Of a stretch of DNA of 64,000 nucleotides, positions 12,901 through 23,573 are shown one piece after another (the stretch's first letter is position 1; each line of letters starts with the position of its first letter). The notes below the pieces were generated by a model, which was given only the letters and a program-made list of their open reading frames with translations, did not search any database and was not told where the DNA came from. Origin of the DNA: Trichoderma breve (taxonomy: Eukaryota; Ascomycota; Sordariomycetes; Hypocreales; Hypocreaceae); NCBI RefSeq assembly GCF_028502605.1, contig NC_079234.1, positions 3,596,001 through 3,660,000 on the forward strand. Direction: 5' to 3'. The translations under genes and the position numbers were made by a program.

Positions 12901-14453
12901 GATACGAGTATCCTTGGCTTGGTCGAGCAGTTTGAGATAGGCCTCCTCATCGTTAGCCTTGAGAGCCTGCAGACGCTGCTTAGCTGTCCTCTCAATGCGC
13001 TTCTGCTCTTCCTTTTCAATGTTGAAATGGTGTGAGTACATGAGCCTGCTGAGTTTGTGCGACTTGTTCTTCTGGGCGGCCGCAGTCTCGGTGATCTCGG
13101 CACGATGGTTGTAAATAGCCCGAAGGAAGTCGTTGTGCTTCTTCTTTTCGCGGTTTTCACGAGCATCACGCTGCTGCTTCTCTAGCTTCTCTGTAATGCG
13201 AGCCTCGCGGACGTTCTGCTTCTTCATACGACGGTAGTTTGTCCGGTTGGTCGTCATGGCCAGGTTATCGTAGTGCATCATCTGGCGGGCAATTTTCTCG
13301 CGAAGAGCCCGCTGTTTGGCGTACAAGGCCAAGCTCTTCATTTCAATGACGGCCTTGACCTTTACGGAATCATCAACCTCGACATTCTCCTTGGTGGTGT
13401 CCCAGTGGGCAATGTTTGCAGGCAGATTTTTCAATTCCGAGTATCGTTGGCTCATGCGGTTGAAGACGACAACTTCTCTTTCATACCGCAGATGGTCGAA
13501 ATCAATGCCTGTCGGGAAGACACCTGGAATAAACCATCGGTTCTTTCGCTGTGCGTGATCGAAATACTTGATGGAGGATCGAATCATGCTAGTGCCATAT
13601 GGTGATTTGACAGTCTTGTAGGTATGTGGCTTTGGAAGTAACAGCGATTCGTCTTGAGCAGAAGGTTCGACGCCATTCGGCGTAGACTTGGAAGCATCCG
13701 AGCCAGGTTGGGGAGTCTTTGATGAGGCCGGAGTTTGAATCGAGGACGTAGTGCCAGCTTGGCGTAGTTGACGCTGCTGGAAAATGGCTTGCTGGAGCTG
13801 CATAGAGATGCCGGCGTTCTTGCCGAGAAGCTTGAACGCATGAATCTGCTGTCTAAGCAAGCCTAGCTGCTTTTGGGTGAAGTGGCTCGATGATGAACCG
13901 GAGCTTGATGGCGGGGGGATGCTCGGGGCAGCGGCGGTAGGTGCATTCAGGTTAGGCGCAGTCGTCGCTCCAACGGCGTTTGGCGCAGCCTGCGTTGTTT
14001 GGGGCCCATTCTGCTGCGGACGACCCGGATGAACACCATTGAGAGTGCCATTGGCAGCATTGGCAACAGCGTTTTGGGCGTTTTGAGCATTCTGTTGCAT
14101 CTGCTGCTGAGCCTGGATATACTGCTGCTGGGTTCGTCGCATGTTGTGTTGCTGCTGAAAGTTGAGCAGGAACTGTGAGGCTTTCACATACTCGGGGTCG
14201 GATGGTGGGATGCCCTGTTCTTTCATTTGCTTGAGTTTCTATCCCAAAGATGTTAGCTTTACGCCTAGGAAGAACACATGGCAACCAACGCGAGATAAAA
14301 CAAGTATATATAAGAGTCAAAAAGTAAAAGGTAAAAAATAATACGCGCGTGGCTGCATACCTTGAAGACCTCTTCGGCCTGTTGCTTGGTCGCCCCGGCA
14401 GGCATTGGCGCGCCCGGGAGCTGGACAGCGGGCGGAATCTGTACTGATGCCAT
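9978..14453 (-). CDS. snf2: SWI/SNF (or RSC) catalytic ATPase, Snf2/Sth1 family
   Basis: Join on the minus strand: 14453-14361, 14238-10243, 10181-9978, giving 1430 aa. Domains in order: Q/N-rich N-terminus; QLQ motif about 150-180 (FTQKQLGLLRQQIHAFK); HSA helix about 350-440; SNF2 ATPase with Walker A in DEMGLGKT near 580 and DEGH near 682; helicase C-terminal lobe about 890-1000 (STRAGGLGLNLQ, DRAHRIGQ); SnAC-like region after it; AT-hook-like KKRGRKPGSK near 1208; bromodomain about 1260-1380 (YYVIIQNPI, NCQTYNEDGS). The final exon completes the last bromodomain helix. It is the DNA-translocating motor of a nucleosome remodelling complex in the nucleus. Choice between Snf2 and Sth1 is not settled by sequence reading; the QLQ and bromodomain fit both. 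The ATG context is CCATGG in reverse. Confidence 0.96.
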
Positions 14454-15582
14454 GGTGGTGTGTTGTGATGGAGTTGGGCCAAGAGCCGTTTAACCTGTCG
14501 ACACCCCAATATGTATCTCGATGGTAATCCACCTATAAACAGTGCATAGCGAGGAGCGAGTGTGTGAAAGTCGTGCCCGGCGTGTGCGAGGCTGGTGTGG
14601 CTGCTGTTGTTGTTGCGACTCGGTGTTGGATGTCGAAGCAATATCAAGGATACCGGGAAAAAAAAGTTGCAGGCGGCGCGTCAAACCGGGCAAAAGAAAA
14701 TGGCACGAAGGTGAAGAAAAAAGACAATGCGCGGCGAGTGGTGTCGTAGGGACAAAGTCACCGGTTGGTGAGACTGCGAGTTGGGCAAAGGAAAAAGTGG
14801 AAAAGAGGCAACGGTCAAGATCCGGGTCGTGGGAGGTTGCGGCAACGACAGCCTTGCGACGCTCTTAGACGCGGACGTGGGGGATCTCGAGGCGAGCGAG
14901 AGTTCAACCGCAGGCCAAGGGGGCTCCGAAGCTGATGCGAAGAGAAAAAAAAATCCTGCCCAGGGGGAGGCGCGGCGCGTCGGATCGGGTGCCGCAGGCG
15001 TGAGCGGCGTGCAAAATCGCGTGAAACACGAGGTTTGCGACGATTGGAGATGGACGCCGATGGTTTGCGAGGGGACCTGGCGATTTTTGGGATGCGCGCG
15101 CTGGCTGATGATGGAGTGGTGAAGACACAACTGACAAGATTCGGCGTGATGGCTGGTGCGGTTCTGGCGCGGCTGACCACAGTACATTTGAGCACGATGC
15201 CTGCGCACGCCTCAGGCTGGGGCTGGGGGCAAGCCGGGAAGAGAATTTCGCATTAGGTAAAGAGGGATTCTGAGGATCACGTGATTAAATGCACCGCTTA
15301 TCTCACGGGAATAAGAGAAAAGAAGTGGGTCTCAGGAACAATGCTTGATGATAAAGAGAGAGATGCAAAGAACATGGAGATCAGTAAAGGATGTATAATG
15401 GCTAGGTTCTTAGTAAGTACAGTATTCTTTAGGTACTATCAATAAATAAAATATGGATATGCTATTATAGATAGATAGGCAGTGGTCGAAAAGATGGCTG
15501 CTGCTGTATGTAGATATAGTAGATAGATGAACCTTTGATTAGGTAGGTATACGTTACGCTTACAACAACACACAGAAGCTGT
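14454..15582. other. Spacer: promoter side of the SNF2-type gene, 3' side of the WD40 gene
   Basis: No gene seen. The part nearest 14453 is probably 5' leader and promoter. The part at 15390-15570 is AT-rich with GATAGATAG-type repeats and fits the 3' flank of the WD40 gene. Confidence 0.5.
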
Positions 15583-17334
15583 CTACCGCTTCGCACGCTT
15601 CCTGTCTGGACCCTCGTCTTCATCATCACTCAGCTGAGCATACTGCGTCTCTGGCTGCGTCTCTTTCCACGCCTTGGTAAACATGGGGTCGCTCTGGGCC
15701 TTGTCAGCATACTTTAGCAACGCTTCACGGGGATCCTCGTGCAGCATCTTGGCCAGAGGAATGTTTTCCGCAATGTGCCGTTCGTCTGGCTGGCTCTTTT
15801 GAAATGGCGTTTGCAGTGGCACCTCAGGCCGTCGGGGATCCTTGGACTTGCCAGTACCCGTAACTCCAGCCTTGCGCGAGCCCTGCATGGCCCCGGGCGT
15901 GACAATGGAGTCACCCGAGATACCGACGTTCTGGTCCATTGTAAACTCGGGGTTGTCGTCAATGTGACGTTTCTTGGGCGCTCGCGACATGACCTCTACA
16001 GCACCGCGGCTGGACATGGACGGGTTGTACAAGACGTGCGTCTCGGCGTTCGCTGAGCCTGTGACAATCTGGTTAATCTTAGGGTGCCAATCCACAGCAA
16101 TCAAGGCTGATCCTGGCGTTATCGGAGTGACATGTTCTGGCTGCAGATTGCCAGGGTTGAGGATGTGGAGATGGCCCGTGGCCGAGCCGGTGATGATGCT
16201 GGTGGAGTTTGGTGAGTATCGAATATTGCTCGTGGGGTAAATGTCTGAGGTGGACAAGTGCGACACCGTGACAAGAGGCTTGTCAAACTTTCGAGTGTCC
16301 CAAAGCTTAATGAGATCGTCACCGCCTCTCGTAACAACCATGCGGCCATCAGAGGAAATGTCAATGCCGCTCGTCCATGTCTGGGGCTTGTGTGCTTCTT
16401 TGATCTCGCCGGCAGGCCGGGTAAATGGCCCGTTGCCGCCATACATGACCAGCGATCCGTCCAGAGCGGCACCGATTAGCACGTTGCTTCCTTGGGCAGA
16501 GGCCTTCCACGCGACAGCAGTCATTTTGGTCCGACCAGCTGAGCCCGCGGCTTTTGACTTGAAGACTATGACATCTTTTTGTGAACGCTTGTTGTTAATG
16601 TCCCATATTCGTAGGGTGCTGTCAGTCCCTGCCGTGACACAGAGATTCTTGTCGGTGGGATGCCAAGTGCCGGTGGTGATTTCGGAGATGTGACCCTTGG
16701 TGTTGTGCATATCCCGAAGGTACATATCACCCTTGACAAATTCTGTCAAGATATCTCCATCTCGTGATATGATTCTTGCCTGTGGGTGAGCGCATACACA
16801 AAGCAATGCGCCGCCCGCCAACGGGTTGAATTCAACAAGGTGAACTGGGTGGGCCTCGGCACTGGCAGCTGTTCTCTTAGATACAAACGGGTCGATACTG
16901 CGGAATGCGCGAAGCGTTGTCGGCGTCATCGACGCGAAATCGTGGAGCTTGACAGTACAGTCTAGAGAAGCAGAAGCTAATCTCCCACCTGCAGGGTCTA
17001 GAGACACGGTGGTAACGGCGCGTTCTTGAGTCTTCAGAACAAGCTCATGCGATACTGGGAATTCATCCTCGTCATCGGATTCATCCGAATCGTCGCTATC
17101 GTCATCGTCGTCGCTTGAGCCACCCTTATTCTTGGATTGCTGTATCTGTTTCCCATGTCCATCTGTGCCGCTTGCTGCCGAAGTCGTGTCCACTTTTCTG
17201 CGGCTCCGTTCGATTTGGGCTGCGATGTCTGCCTCTTTTGACTTCTTTCCGAACGAGGTAGGAAGAAACGCCCTCATGGGGTCATCCTCAGCCAGCTCCG
17301 GGGCCTCAATCTCGTACTCATCGTCGCTAGCCAT
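15583..17334 (-). CDS. WD40 repeat protein, WDR70-like
   Basis: Single exon, 583 aa from the MASDDEYE start; a longer in-frame ATG at 17379 exists but the family N-terminus begins here. The signature DPMRAFLPTSFGKK at residues 17-30 is typical of WDR70 (gastrulation-defective) proteins. A Ser/Asp-rich acidic tract follows, then about six WD repeats (LRIWDINN, LIKLWDTRK, HLHILNPGN). The C-terminus is charged and contains ARE-like KYADKAQSDPMFTKAWKET and a basic end (DRKRAKR). In fission yeast and animals WDR70 works with the Cul4-Ddb1 ligase and histone H2B ubiquitination at DNA breaks; that role is inferred by family only. The gene is divergent from SWC5 with 542 bp between starts. Confidence 0.88.
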   Translation of the reverse strand: MASDDEYEIEAPELAEDDPMRAFLPTSFGKKSKEADIAAQIERSRRKVDTTSAASGTDGHGKQIQQSKNKGGSSDDDDDSDDSDESDDEDEFPVSHELVLKTQERAVTTVSLDPAGGRLASASLDCTVKLHDFASMTPTTLRAFRSIDPFVSKRTAASAEAHPVHLVEFNPLAGGALLCVCAHPQARIISRDGDILTEFVKGDMYLRDMHNTKGHISEITTGTWHPTDKNLCVTAGTDSTLRIWDINNKRSQKDVIVFKSKAAGSAGRTKMTAVAWKASAQGSNVLIGAALDGSLVMYGGNGPFTRPAGEIKEAHKPQTWTSGIDISSDGRMVVTRGGDDLIKLWDTRKFDKPLVTVSHLSTSDIYPTSNIRYSPNSTSIITGSATGHLHILNPGNLQPEHVTPITPGSALIAVDWHPKINQIVTGSANAETHVLYNPSMSSRGAVEVMSRAPKKRHIDDNPEFTMDQNVGISGDSIVTPGAMQGSRKAGVTGTGKSKDPRRPEVPLQTPFQKSQPDERHIAENIPLAKMLHEDPREALLKYADKAQSDPMFTKAWKETQPETQYAQLSDDEDEGPDRKRAKR

Positions 17335-17876
17335 GCTGAAAACTCGGAATGTCCAGATGAGGGAGGACAGCGAACCCACTTACGACGGAAGATGGCAATC
17401 TTGGAAGAGGAAAGGGAAGAAAAGAGACGCGAATTGAGAGTGTCAAGTGGAACACAACAGCGCAGCAGTGAACTGAGGATGTCCGATGGCTTTAAATGTG
17501 TTTGCTTTGAGGTAGGGATTGGGTTCGATGATCTGGCTGACTCAGCTAAAGCTACCTTGTAGAAGAAAAGTCCAACTCGAAGGTATTGTGCAGCAAAGGC
17601 TTCAAAGGTAATGCTACTGAGGCTGTTATTGTTTTGCTGAATTAATTCCACATTGAATTTATGTCGTATGCCGATTAAATACTATTAATGAGCCGTATTC
17701 AAATCATTTGTTAAGCTCATTGGTGAGCTATAGGTTAGCACCTTGATGCGTCGAAGCAAATCGCAGTACGTCATTGGTTCCACACCGAAGAGAAGGTTCA
17801 CCGAAATCCGATCTCTGGCGCGTGCCTGCGCGATCGCCTTTCAATTTCCCTCCATTCAACACCCAGGAACAACACA
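17335..17876. promoter_or_regulatory. Divergent promoter between WDR70-like and SWC5
   Basis: The 542-bp gap between the two start codons must hold both promoters. A CRE-like TACGTCA at 17767-17773 overlaps an inverted CCAAT box (ATTGG, 17773-17777) about 100 bp before the SWC5 ATG. These are sequence matches only; binding is not shown. Confidence 0.4.
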
Positions 17877-18901
17877 ATGCCGCCGGAGCGCAGTATCGAC
17901 GAAGATGAGGAATACGAATCCTCCCAGGATTCCGACTTCGCGCCGGACGATGCGCCCGAAGCAGCGTCTGGTTCCTCAGACTCTGAAGAAGAAGCCGATG
18001 CAGCTTCGGCAAAGCGTCGACGGCCGGCGAAGGACGTGAAGACCGACGGAGAAGAAAACTATGACAACTCAGGCGACGAGGCGATAATTGAAAAGGGTCG
18101 GAAACGACAGAAAAGAGCCAAAGCCAAGGGCGAATCCATAGATGACGAAGGCGGCGAGGGTGGCTTAATCAAGACAAGGAGACAACGTGCAGCAGAGTAT
18201 GATCCAACCCCACTACGAGTACGATTTGGTATACTGGACATAACTAATAGCCGTATAGAAAAGAAGAGCGCCAGTATGCTGCGAACAGGGGGCCTGTGAC
18301 GGTCGATATCGATGCTATTTGGGCAGAGATGTTGGCGGGTGGCACCCCAGCTGCTGAACAGCAGAACAACGAAGAAGGCAAGCTAGCCAACGGGGGTGAA
18401 ACTGCGGCCGCAAACGGGAATATCGATTCAAAAGAGGATGAATCTACCATGATTCGAATTAAACGCACATACAACTTTGCCGGTCGAGTCCACACCGAAG
18501 AGAAGCTCGTCGCCCGCGATTCGGCCGAAGCCAAGCTCTACCTCGCCTCACAAGGCGAAGATGCCTTACCCGATTCACTACCGATCAAAAGACTGACCAA
18601 GAAAGCGTTCCGATCGGCTTTTGAGCCCATAGCGGAGGGAATGACCAACCGCTCGGATCTGAACCTTGGGCTAGCCGCCAGGATGAAGGCGGCCAACGAA
18701 GCACAAGCAAAGAAGCTCAACACAGTGGAGAAGAGTCGTATGGACTGGGCCGGATTCGTGGACAAGGAGGGCATCAAGGACGAGCTGGCGCTGGCTGGCA
18801 AGTCCAAGGATTCCTATGCTTCGCGGCAAGACTTTTTGGCACGGAGCGAGGCCATGCGGGAGGGCGAAGCAAGAAAGGCGAGGGTTGCGGGGCGAGTGTA
18901 G
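17877..18901 (+). CDS. swc5: SWR1-complex subunit Swc5 (BCNT/bucentaur family)
   Basis: Join 17877-18196 and 18259-18901, giving 320 aa. The 62-nt intron splits a Glu codon (GA|A) and restores the reading frame to KEERQYAANRGPVTVDIDAIWAEM. The N-terminal third is very acidic (EDEEYESSQDSDFAPDD), as needed in Swc5 for binding H2A-H2B. The middle has KRTYNFAGRVHTEEK. The conserved BCNT C-terminal domain is at about residues 260-320 with DWAGFVDKEGIKDEL and YASRQDFLAR. Family role: helps the SWR1 remodeller exchange H2A.Z into nucleosomes. It shares a divergent promoter with the WDR70-like gene. Intergenic DNA downstream leads to a tRNA gene. Confidence 0.93.
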
Positions 18902-19290
18902 GCTGGCTAGAGGCATTGGCGTTTGGAATGATACCACGACTTGGGTTTGGGTTTTTGTGTACAATGGCGATTCGTATATATGTACATGTTGGGATAGAAA
19001 TAGCATACGCATCATGATGGGTTTATTACTGCTATCTAGCTTGGACAACCCCTTCAGATATATGCCCAGGGCCCCTCCATTACAGCGATGTTTTGTTAAA
19101 ATGAAGTATGCTCAGATTTTGTTTTGCAAAATCACACCATACGCATTGCTCTTATTATCACCAATTAAAGATGTCTGTTTACTTCCAGCTTATAAGATTT
19201 CTAGTAAGTGGAGGTTGGCTTAACACTCGTTTTTAGTATCCTACATATTGGCTAATATGCTCTCCTCCAATCATCAGCAAATCAGGCTTA
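18902..19290. other. Spacer between SWC5 and tRNA
   Basis: AT-rich 3' flank of SWC5. No gene seen. Confidence 0.5.
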
Positions 19291-19385
19291 GGTCGAGTCG
19301 TATAACGGTTAGTACAGTCGCTTCACATCTTCGAAAGAAAATGCGGAGCGCGCGACAGACCCGGGTTCGACTCCCGGCTCGACTA
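19291..19385 (+). tRNA. tRNA with a 23-nt intron, probably tRNA-Val(CAC)
   Basis: The acceptor arm pairs GGTCGAG (19291-19297) with CTCGACT (19378-19384), six Watson-Crick pairs plus one G-U, with A as discriminator. The D arm has TAACGGTTAG in the loop. The anticodon stem pairs GTCGC with GCGAC (19352-19356). Reading the loop as TT-CAC-A places anticodon CAC at 19324-19326, followed by an intron at 19328-19350 and C38. The T arm is CCGGG-TTCGACT-CCCGG and contains the B box GGTTCGACTCC (19364-19374). A run of T at 19393-19398 and a longer one near 19402-19411 can end Pol III transcription. The isotype is less sure than the presence of a tRNA, because the D arm resembles that of Glu/Asp tRNAs. 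Confidence 0.75.
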
Positions 19386-20399
19386 CGCATTGCTTTTTGC
19401 AGTTTTTTTTTGGTTGAATTGTTGGCGACTCGATGGGCTTGATGCTATTGCGGCTGGATGGATGGATACTGGCTTTTGTTTTTGTATTGCTGGGTTGTTC
19501 TTACGTTAGATTTTATCTAACCCCTCCTTATAATAGGGTAGGCAGATCAAAATATCAATTTTCAATATTCGTCATTAGCAGTAGGAAGTATATAATACAA
19601 TATGCTATATTGTCCTTCAGCGACTCGTCTATCAGTATGTAAAATAATCTAATAAATAGATATTTGATTTGTGACTTCTATCTCAGCTCTACCGAGTCCT
19701 GTGATACTTGAAAGTTGATATACTTAAAGTTTGCCTCAGCGGCCATACATTTCTAATTATAATTCTAGAACGCACCGCTATTGACACAGCATCGGCCTGC
19801 CCGCTGCAAACACTGCGTCTGGGTAACGAGACACATCGAGCATCCATGTATCACGACTTAATTGCTAACGTTGTGTTGCTTGCCTGGCCAGTTTGCCTCG
19901 TATGCAACAAACCTCGTCTCACTCTTCCATCGCTAATGAACCAGACGTTGCTGGCATGACATGAGTTCAGCTTCTAGTCCTCAACTCCTCCAACATAACC
20001 AAGAATTTGATTAAGATGTGCTGTATTATAAGTTGCAAGAAATAGCACCCGGTTGTATCGACTTATAAGAGCAACAGTATTACTAACTACTTTAATACCG
20101 TATTCCAAATTCAGTGTCATAGCTATATATGTGCCTTGAAGTATGAAATGTGCTACTCAGCATCTCCTTCCCGGATATCACCAGACACAAGATGGTCATT
20201 CCTTTCCATCTAGACAGCGTAACCTCCCTTCCAGATACCCGAGTGCTCGGTTGATTGACTAGAAAAAGGCCGGCGAGGGACGCAAACCGAGCCATAGCCA
20301 TGACATCTTCACATCTCCTACAACCACCACGAATATCATCACTTTCATACCTACCTGTCTTGATACCTCATAGCACCTATTATTACAAGACTCAACACA
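19386..20399. other. AT-rich spacer with no gene
   Basis: About 1 kb, strongly AT-rich between 19490 and 19680, with no plausible coding frame. It may be the remains of a mutated repeat, but no terminal repeat or target-site duplication is visible. Confidence 0.4.
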
Positions 20400-21224
20400 A
20401 TGTCCTGCATATCAACAGCAATTCTCCTCCTCCTCACCATCCTCTCTTCATCCATCCTCGCCCGCCCTCCAGACATTACCTTCCTCTGCAACGAAATGCC
20501 CGAAATATGCACCAACATGTGCTGGGCCGTCCGCTGCGCCCAACCATCATTCCCCCAAACATTCTCCCTCGGCCTCACCCCCTACGGATACGGCTCCTCC
20601 AACAAAACCAAAACGTCAATCTCCGCCAGCTGCCGCGTCAACGAGATTTGCGGCACCCAAGGCTTCAACAAAACAGGCCATCGTGGCCTTCCGTACTGCG
20701 CCTGCAACGCGTACCCTCTGTCCGTCACCTCCGAAGGCGCTGCGTTCCCTCCACTTCCTCAGCATCACCGGGTCTCGAGATGTGTACCTGAAGAAGAGCA
20801 GTGCCTGCAGCGCAGCCAGCTAGAACTCTTTGCGAAGCGGATGCAGCAACGGAGTGATCAGCAAGGCATGCGTCAGCTCTCCATCAACTTTGGCAATCCG
20901 GGCGGCATCAAGTACTGCAACAACGACCCCTGTGTCAACGACGGATTCGAGGTCCAGGATGGCCGCGTCTGGAGAAAGACTCGACGCTCTAAGGAGCGCA
21001 TGCTTACCTATTACAAGACAAAGTCCGGCATCATCGTCGCTTCGCTTGAAGATATGGATATGCCGTCGCCGATTATACGCCGCGTGGGTAGTGGTGAACC
21101 GGTTCCTCCTAGCTTCAGGACTTGGTTTGAACAGGCTCACGAGGAGACGGTGCACATGATGGAGGATACCATCGTCCAGCGACTGTCGGATCAATCAGTC
21201 GGTGTTCATCCAGTGGTTGACTAG
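20400..21224 (+). CDS. Secreted NucA/NucB-type deoxyribonuclease-like protein, catalytic motif altered
   Basis: Single exon, 274 aa. A signal peptide covers residues 1 to about 21 (hydrophobic ILLLLTILSSSIL, then ARP). The mature part has the layout of fungal NucA/NucB proteins: DITFLCNEMPEICTNMCWAVRC near the start, a paired-Cys core, RCVPEE, then INFGNPGGIKYCNNDPCVNDGFE near the end. At the place where active relatives have a CDEYP-type motif this protein reads CNAYP (residues 102-106), so both acidic residues are replaced by Asn and Ala, and the following S/T-x-EGG reads TSEGA. Three N-glycosylation-type NKT/NPG sites are present. If secreted and folded it may be inactive or have another substrate. 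It stands alone between a gene-free tract and the Rad60-like gene. Family call is from memory of conserved blocks. Confidence 0.68.
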   Translation: MSCISTAILLLLTILSSSILARPPDITFLCNEMPEICTNMCWAVRCAQPSFPQTFSLGLTPYGYGSSNKTKTSISASCRVNEICGTQGFNKTGHRGLPYCACNAYPLSVTSEGAAFPPLPQHHRVSRCVPEEEQCLQRSQLELFAKRMQQRSDQQGMRQLSINFGNPGGIKYCNNDPCVNDGFEVQDGRVWRKTRRSKERMLTYYKTKSGIIVASLEDMDMPSPIIRRVGSGEPVPPSFRTWFEQAHEETVHMMEDTIVQRLSDQSVGVHPVVD

Positions 21225-21464
21225 ACTGTAGGATGGTTAGTATGGCATCACGTTGAGGGGTAAAGGTTCATAATAGGGGCAAAGGGAAAGAAAATCATGA
21301 TTCCTATGTTGCATGCTAAATTCGTGGCGACTTAAAGTATCAGTGCTTCCAATGACCGTCCCGGGGTATCTCAGCTTTCCTAGCAATTGTTCAAAACGCC
21401 CATATCCATAAGCAATGCTTTCAAGCCAAATGTCCATCTTCCTGTCCATGCCGCCAAGTGACAG

Positions 21465-23078
21465 CTACTTAACATGTACCTCCAACGTGTCCATGTCGTC
21501 AATACCGGCATCCTCCATAGTCTGATGCTCCTCAAGCCTCTCGCCATCAAACCAAATGCCCACATCCTTGTCTGATCCAATACTTCTCTGGGTTCGGAAT
21601 CCAATTATGAGCGTCTCGACTGTAGTTTCTTGCAGCACACCCAGCTTGACTACCTCCATGTCTTTGGCGACGAGCTTGATGCGTAACTTAGCCCGCTTGT
21701 CCTCTTGCTCCTGTGTCGGCTCTTCTTCCGATAGCTCACCAGCCTCTCTCTTGATACGCATCTCTTCCTCGAGCTCCCACTGGCGGTAACTTTCCACGGT
21801 CCATGCTTCCAAAACTACCTTTGTACGCTCGTCCTGTAGACCCCCTTTGCTGTATTCGTTGGCGATGATTTTGCCGTCGCCTTGAGGCCTGATTCCCAGT
21901 CCGAGCAGAGAAGAATAATTGTACACCTTCTTCCTCTGCCAGGTCAAGATGATGTCGTCGTCTGAGTTGATTGGTAGCTGTACGCCCTTCCTACGTTGAA
22001 GCGCAATCCAACTATCCCGTATCAAGCGAAGCTGTCTGTGAAACTGGTACTTTATATGGGCGACTTTGGTATTGGGAATATTGGACTTGACCATGATGTC
22101 GGCTGCCGCGTCCTTCTTTGCTGTTCTATCGGAATCCATTTGCATGGTATCCTTGTCGCGGGCGCGCTGTTCTTCTGCCTTGCGAACATACTCGCTGAAT
22201 TCATCGTCATCTTCTTCCACCTCTGCTGTTGTCTGAGTTTCCGGGACAACATCAATAGGCTGTGCGCCGATGATACCCGAGCCAACGAACTCGACGCTAT
22301 CGTCTCGTTGGTACGACATATCAGGCGCAGTGGTACGGTCGTTCTCGTCACCGGAGTCGAAGTCATCCTTAGTGGCAGACTCAGAGTCGGAGGCAGATTC
22401 AGAATCAATTGAGACCAGCGGCGCACCGCTCGGTGTCACAGACTCTTTCCTAGGGCGTTTGCTCGGTGTGTGTATCTTGGGATTTGATCGTATTGACCGT
22501 TGCGATGGGGAATCGTTAAAGGGATCATCCAAAGATTCTGCGGCTGACCGGCGTCGTTTGGCCGACCTTGAGCCCTGACCAGAGTCAACTCTCGAGTGTT
22601 TCGAAGGAGGAGGAGTAGCAAGTTCTCTGCTGTTGTAACGTTAGCATGGCCAAAGACCTGGCTTGAAAATCAGTGGCAGTAAGGCTTACTTGAAGCGGTC
22701 TCCATCTGGCGGTAAAGACTCGTCTACAGGAGTCGCCTGAACCTCCTCGATCGCACTCGAGTGCTCATCGGGGGCGAGTGAAGCTTCTTCCTTGTCGGAA
22801 TCTAAGAGCTGCTTGTCTGCGATATCCGAGAGGCGCCGCTCTTCCGCCTGCTTTTGCTTCCACTTGTTGAGCTTCCTCTCTCTGTCCGCGGCCACAATGG
22901 GTGCCATTTCCCTGGATTGGCGGAACAGATCCAAGTCATCGTCGCCATTGCCGTCGCTTCGTTTACTCTCCTCTACAGAGACGATAGGTTGTGATATTGG
23001 CGCCACATTGCGCAGAGCCGTCGGCTTAAATGGAAGCTTCTTCTTCCTGACCGGTGCGGCGGCGACTTCATCACTCAT
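21465..23078 (-). CDS. Rad60/Esc2/NIP45-type protein with C-terminal SUMO-like domain
   Basis: Join on the minus strand: 23078-22690 and 22626-21465, giving 516 aa from MSDEVAAAP; an in-frame ATG lies upstream at 23135. The N-terminal half is disordered, charged and basic (KRRRSAA, TPSKRPRK). A helical region (YVRKAEEQRARDK) precedes a first ubiquitin-like segment (IILTWQRKKVYNYSSLLGLGIRPQGDG). A clear SUMO-like domain closes the protein at about residues 445-516 (LRIKLVAKDMEVVKLGV, then TLIIGFRTQRSIGSDKDVGIWFDGERL and DDMDTLEVHVK). There is no terminal Gly-Gly, so it is not a conjugated modifier. Family role: SUMO-linked recombination and repair at stalled forks. The acceptor is a tandem CAGCAG, so Lys or Asn-Arg may appear at the junction. 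Confidence 0.83.
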
Positions 23079-23573
23079 GGTGGGGAGTTGCTGAAGCGAA
23101 TCAAGCTTGGGAGAAAAGAAATCAAAGATCGGCAACGAAATGAAACCGTCGAAAATTAATCGCCGAAACGGCGCAAGAAGATGGATTTGGGGGGAGCTAG
23201 CTCTGGAGCTCCTCTGACGATATATCCAATGGATATTCCGCCCTATAAATAGTGTTGTTGCGACAGTGTGATGCGCGCGAGAGAGAACATGGAAGCGTTG
23301 TTTACAGCGCTCGATTGAGATTTCGGGGCTTTGTTAGGGGAAATCACGGGCGCGTGCACCGCTAACTGGCCCCGCCGTATAGCGCTTTCAGAGTGCTAGA
23401 AAGGTACCTGCAAGCCGCTACTCAACGTCACAGTGCGAGCCGTGCCACACTTGAGCTTTCAGCCACGATCTGAAAACAGGGTACCTTGAGTGTACAATCT
23501 CAATCTTATCAAGCTCGCCTCTAAACTTCCCCACGACAAAAGCGATTGCCAGCAGCCCTCGACCACAGCAACC
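23079..23573. promoter_or_regulatory. Divergent promoter between Rad60-like gene and LSM6
   Basis: The 495-bp gap separates two start codons on opposite strands and must carry both promoters. It contains TATAAATAG at about 23244-23252. No further sites are claimed. Confidence 0.4.

Noticed and set aside
19490..19680. Possible transposon remnant in the AT-rich tract
   Set aside because: No inverted terminal repeats, no target duplication and no coding remains could be seen.
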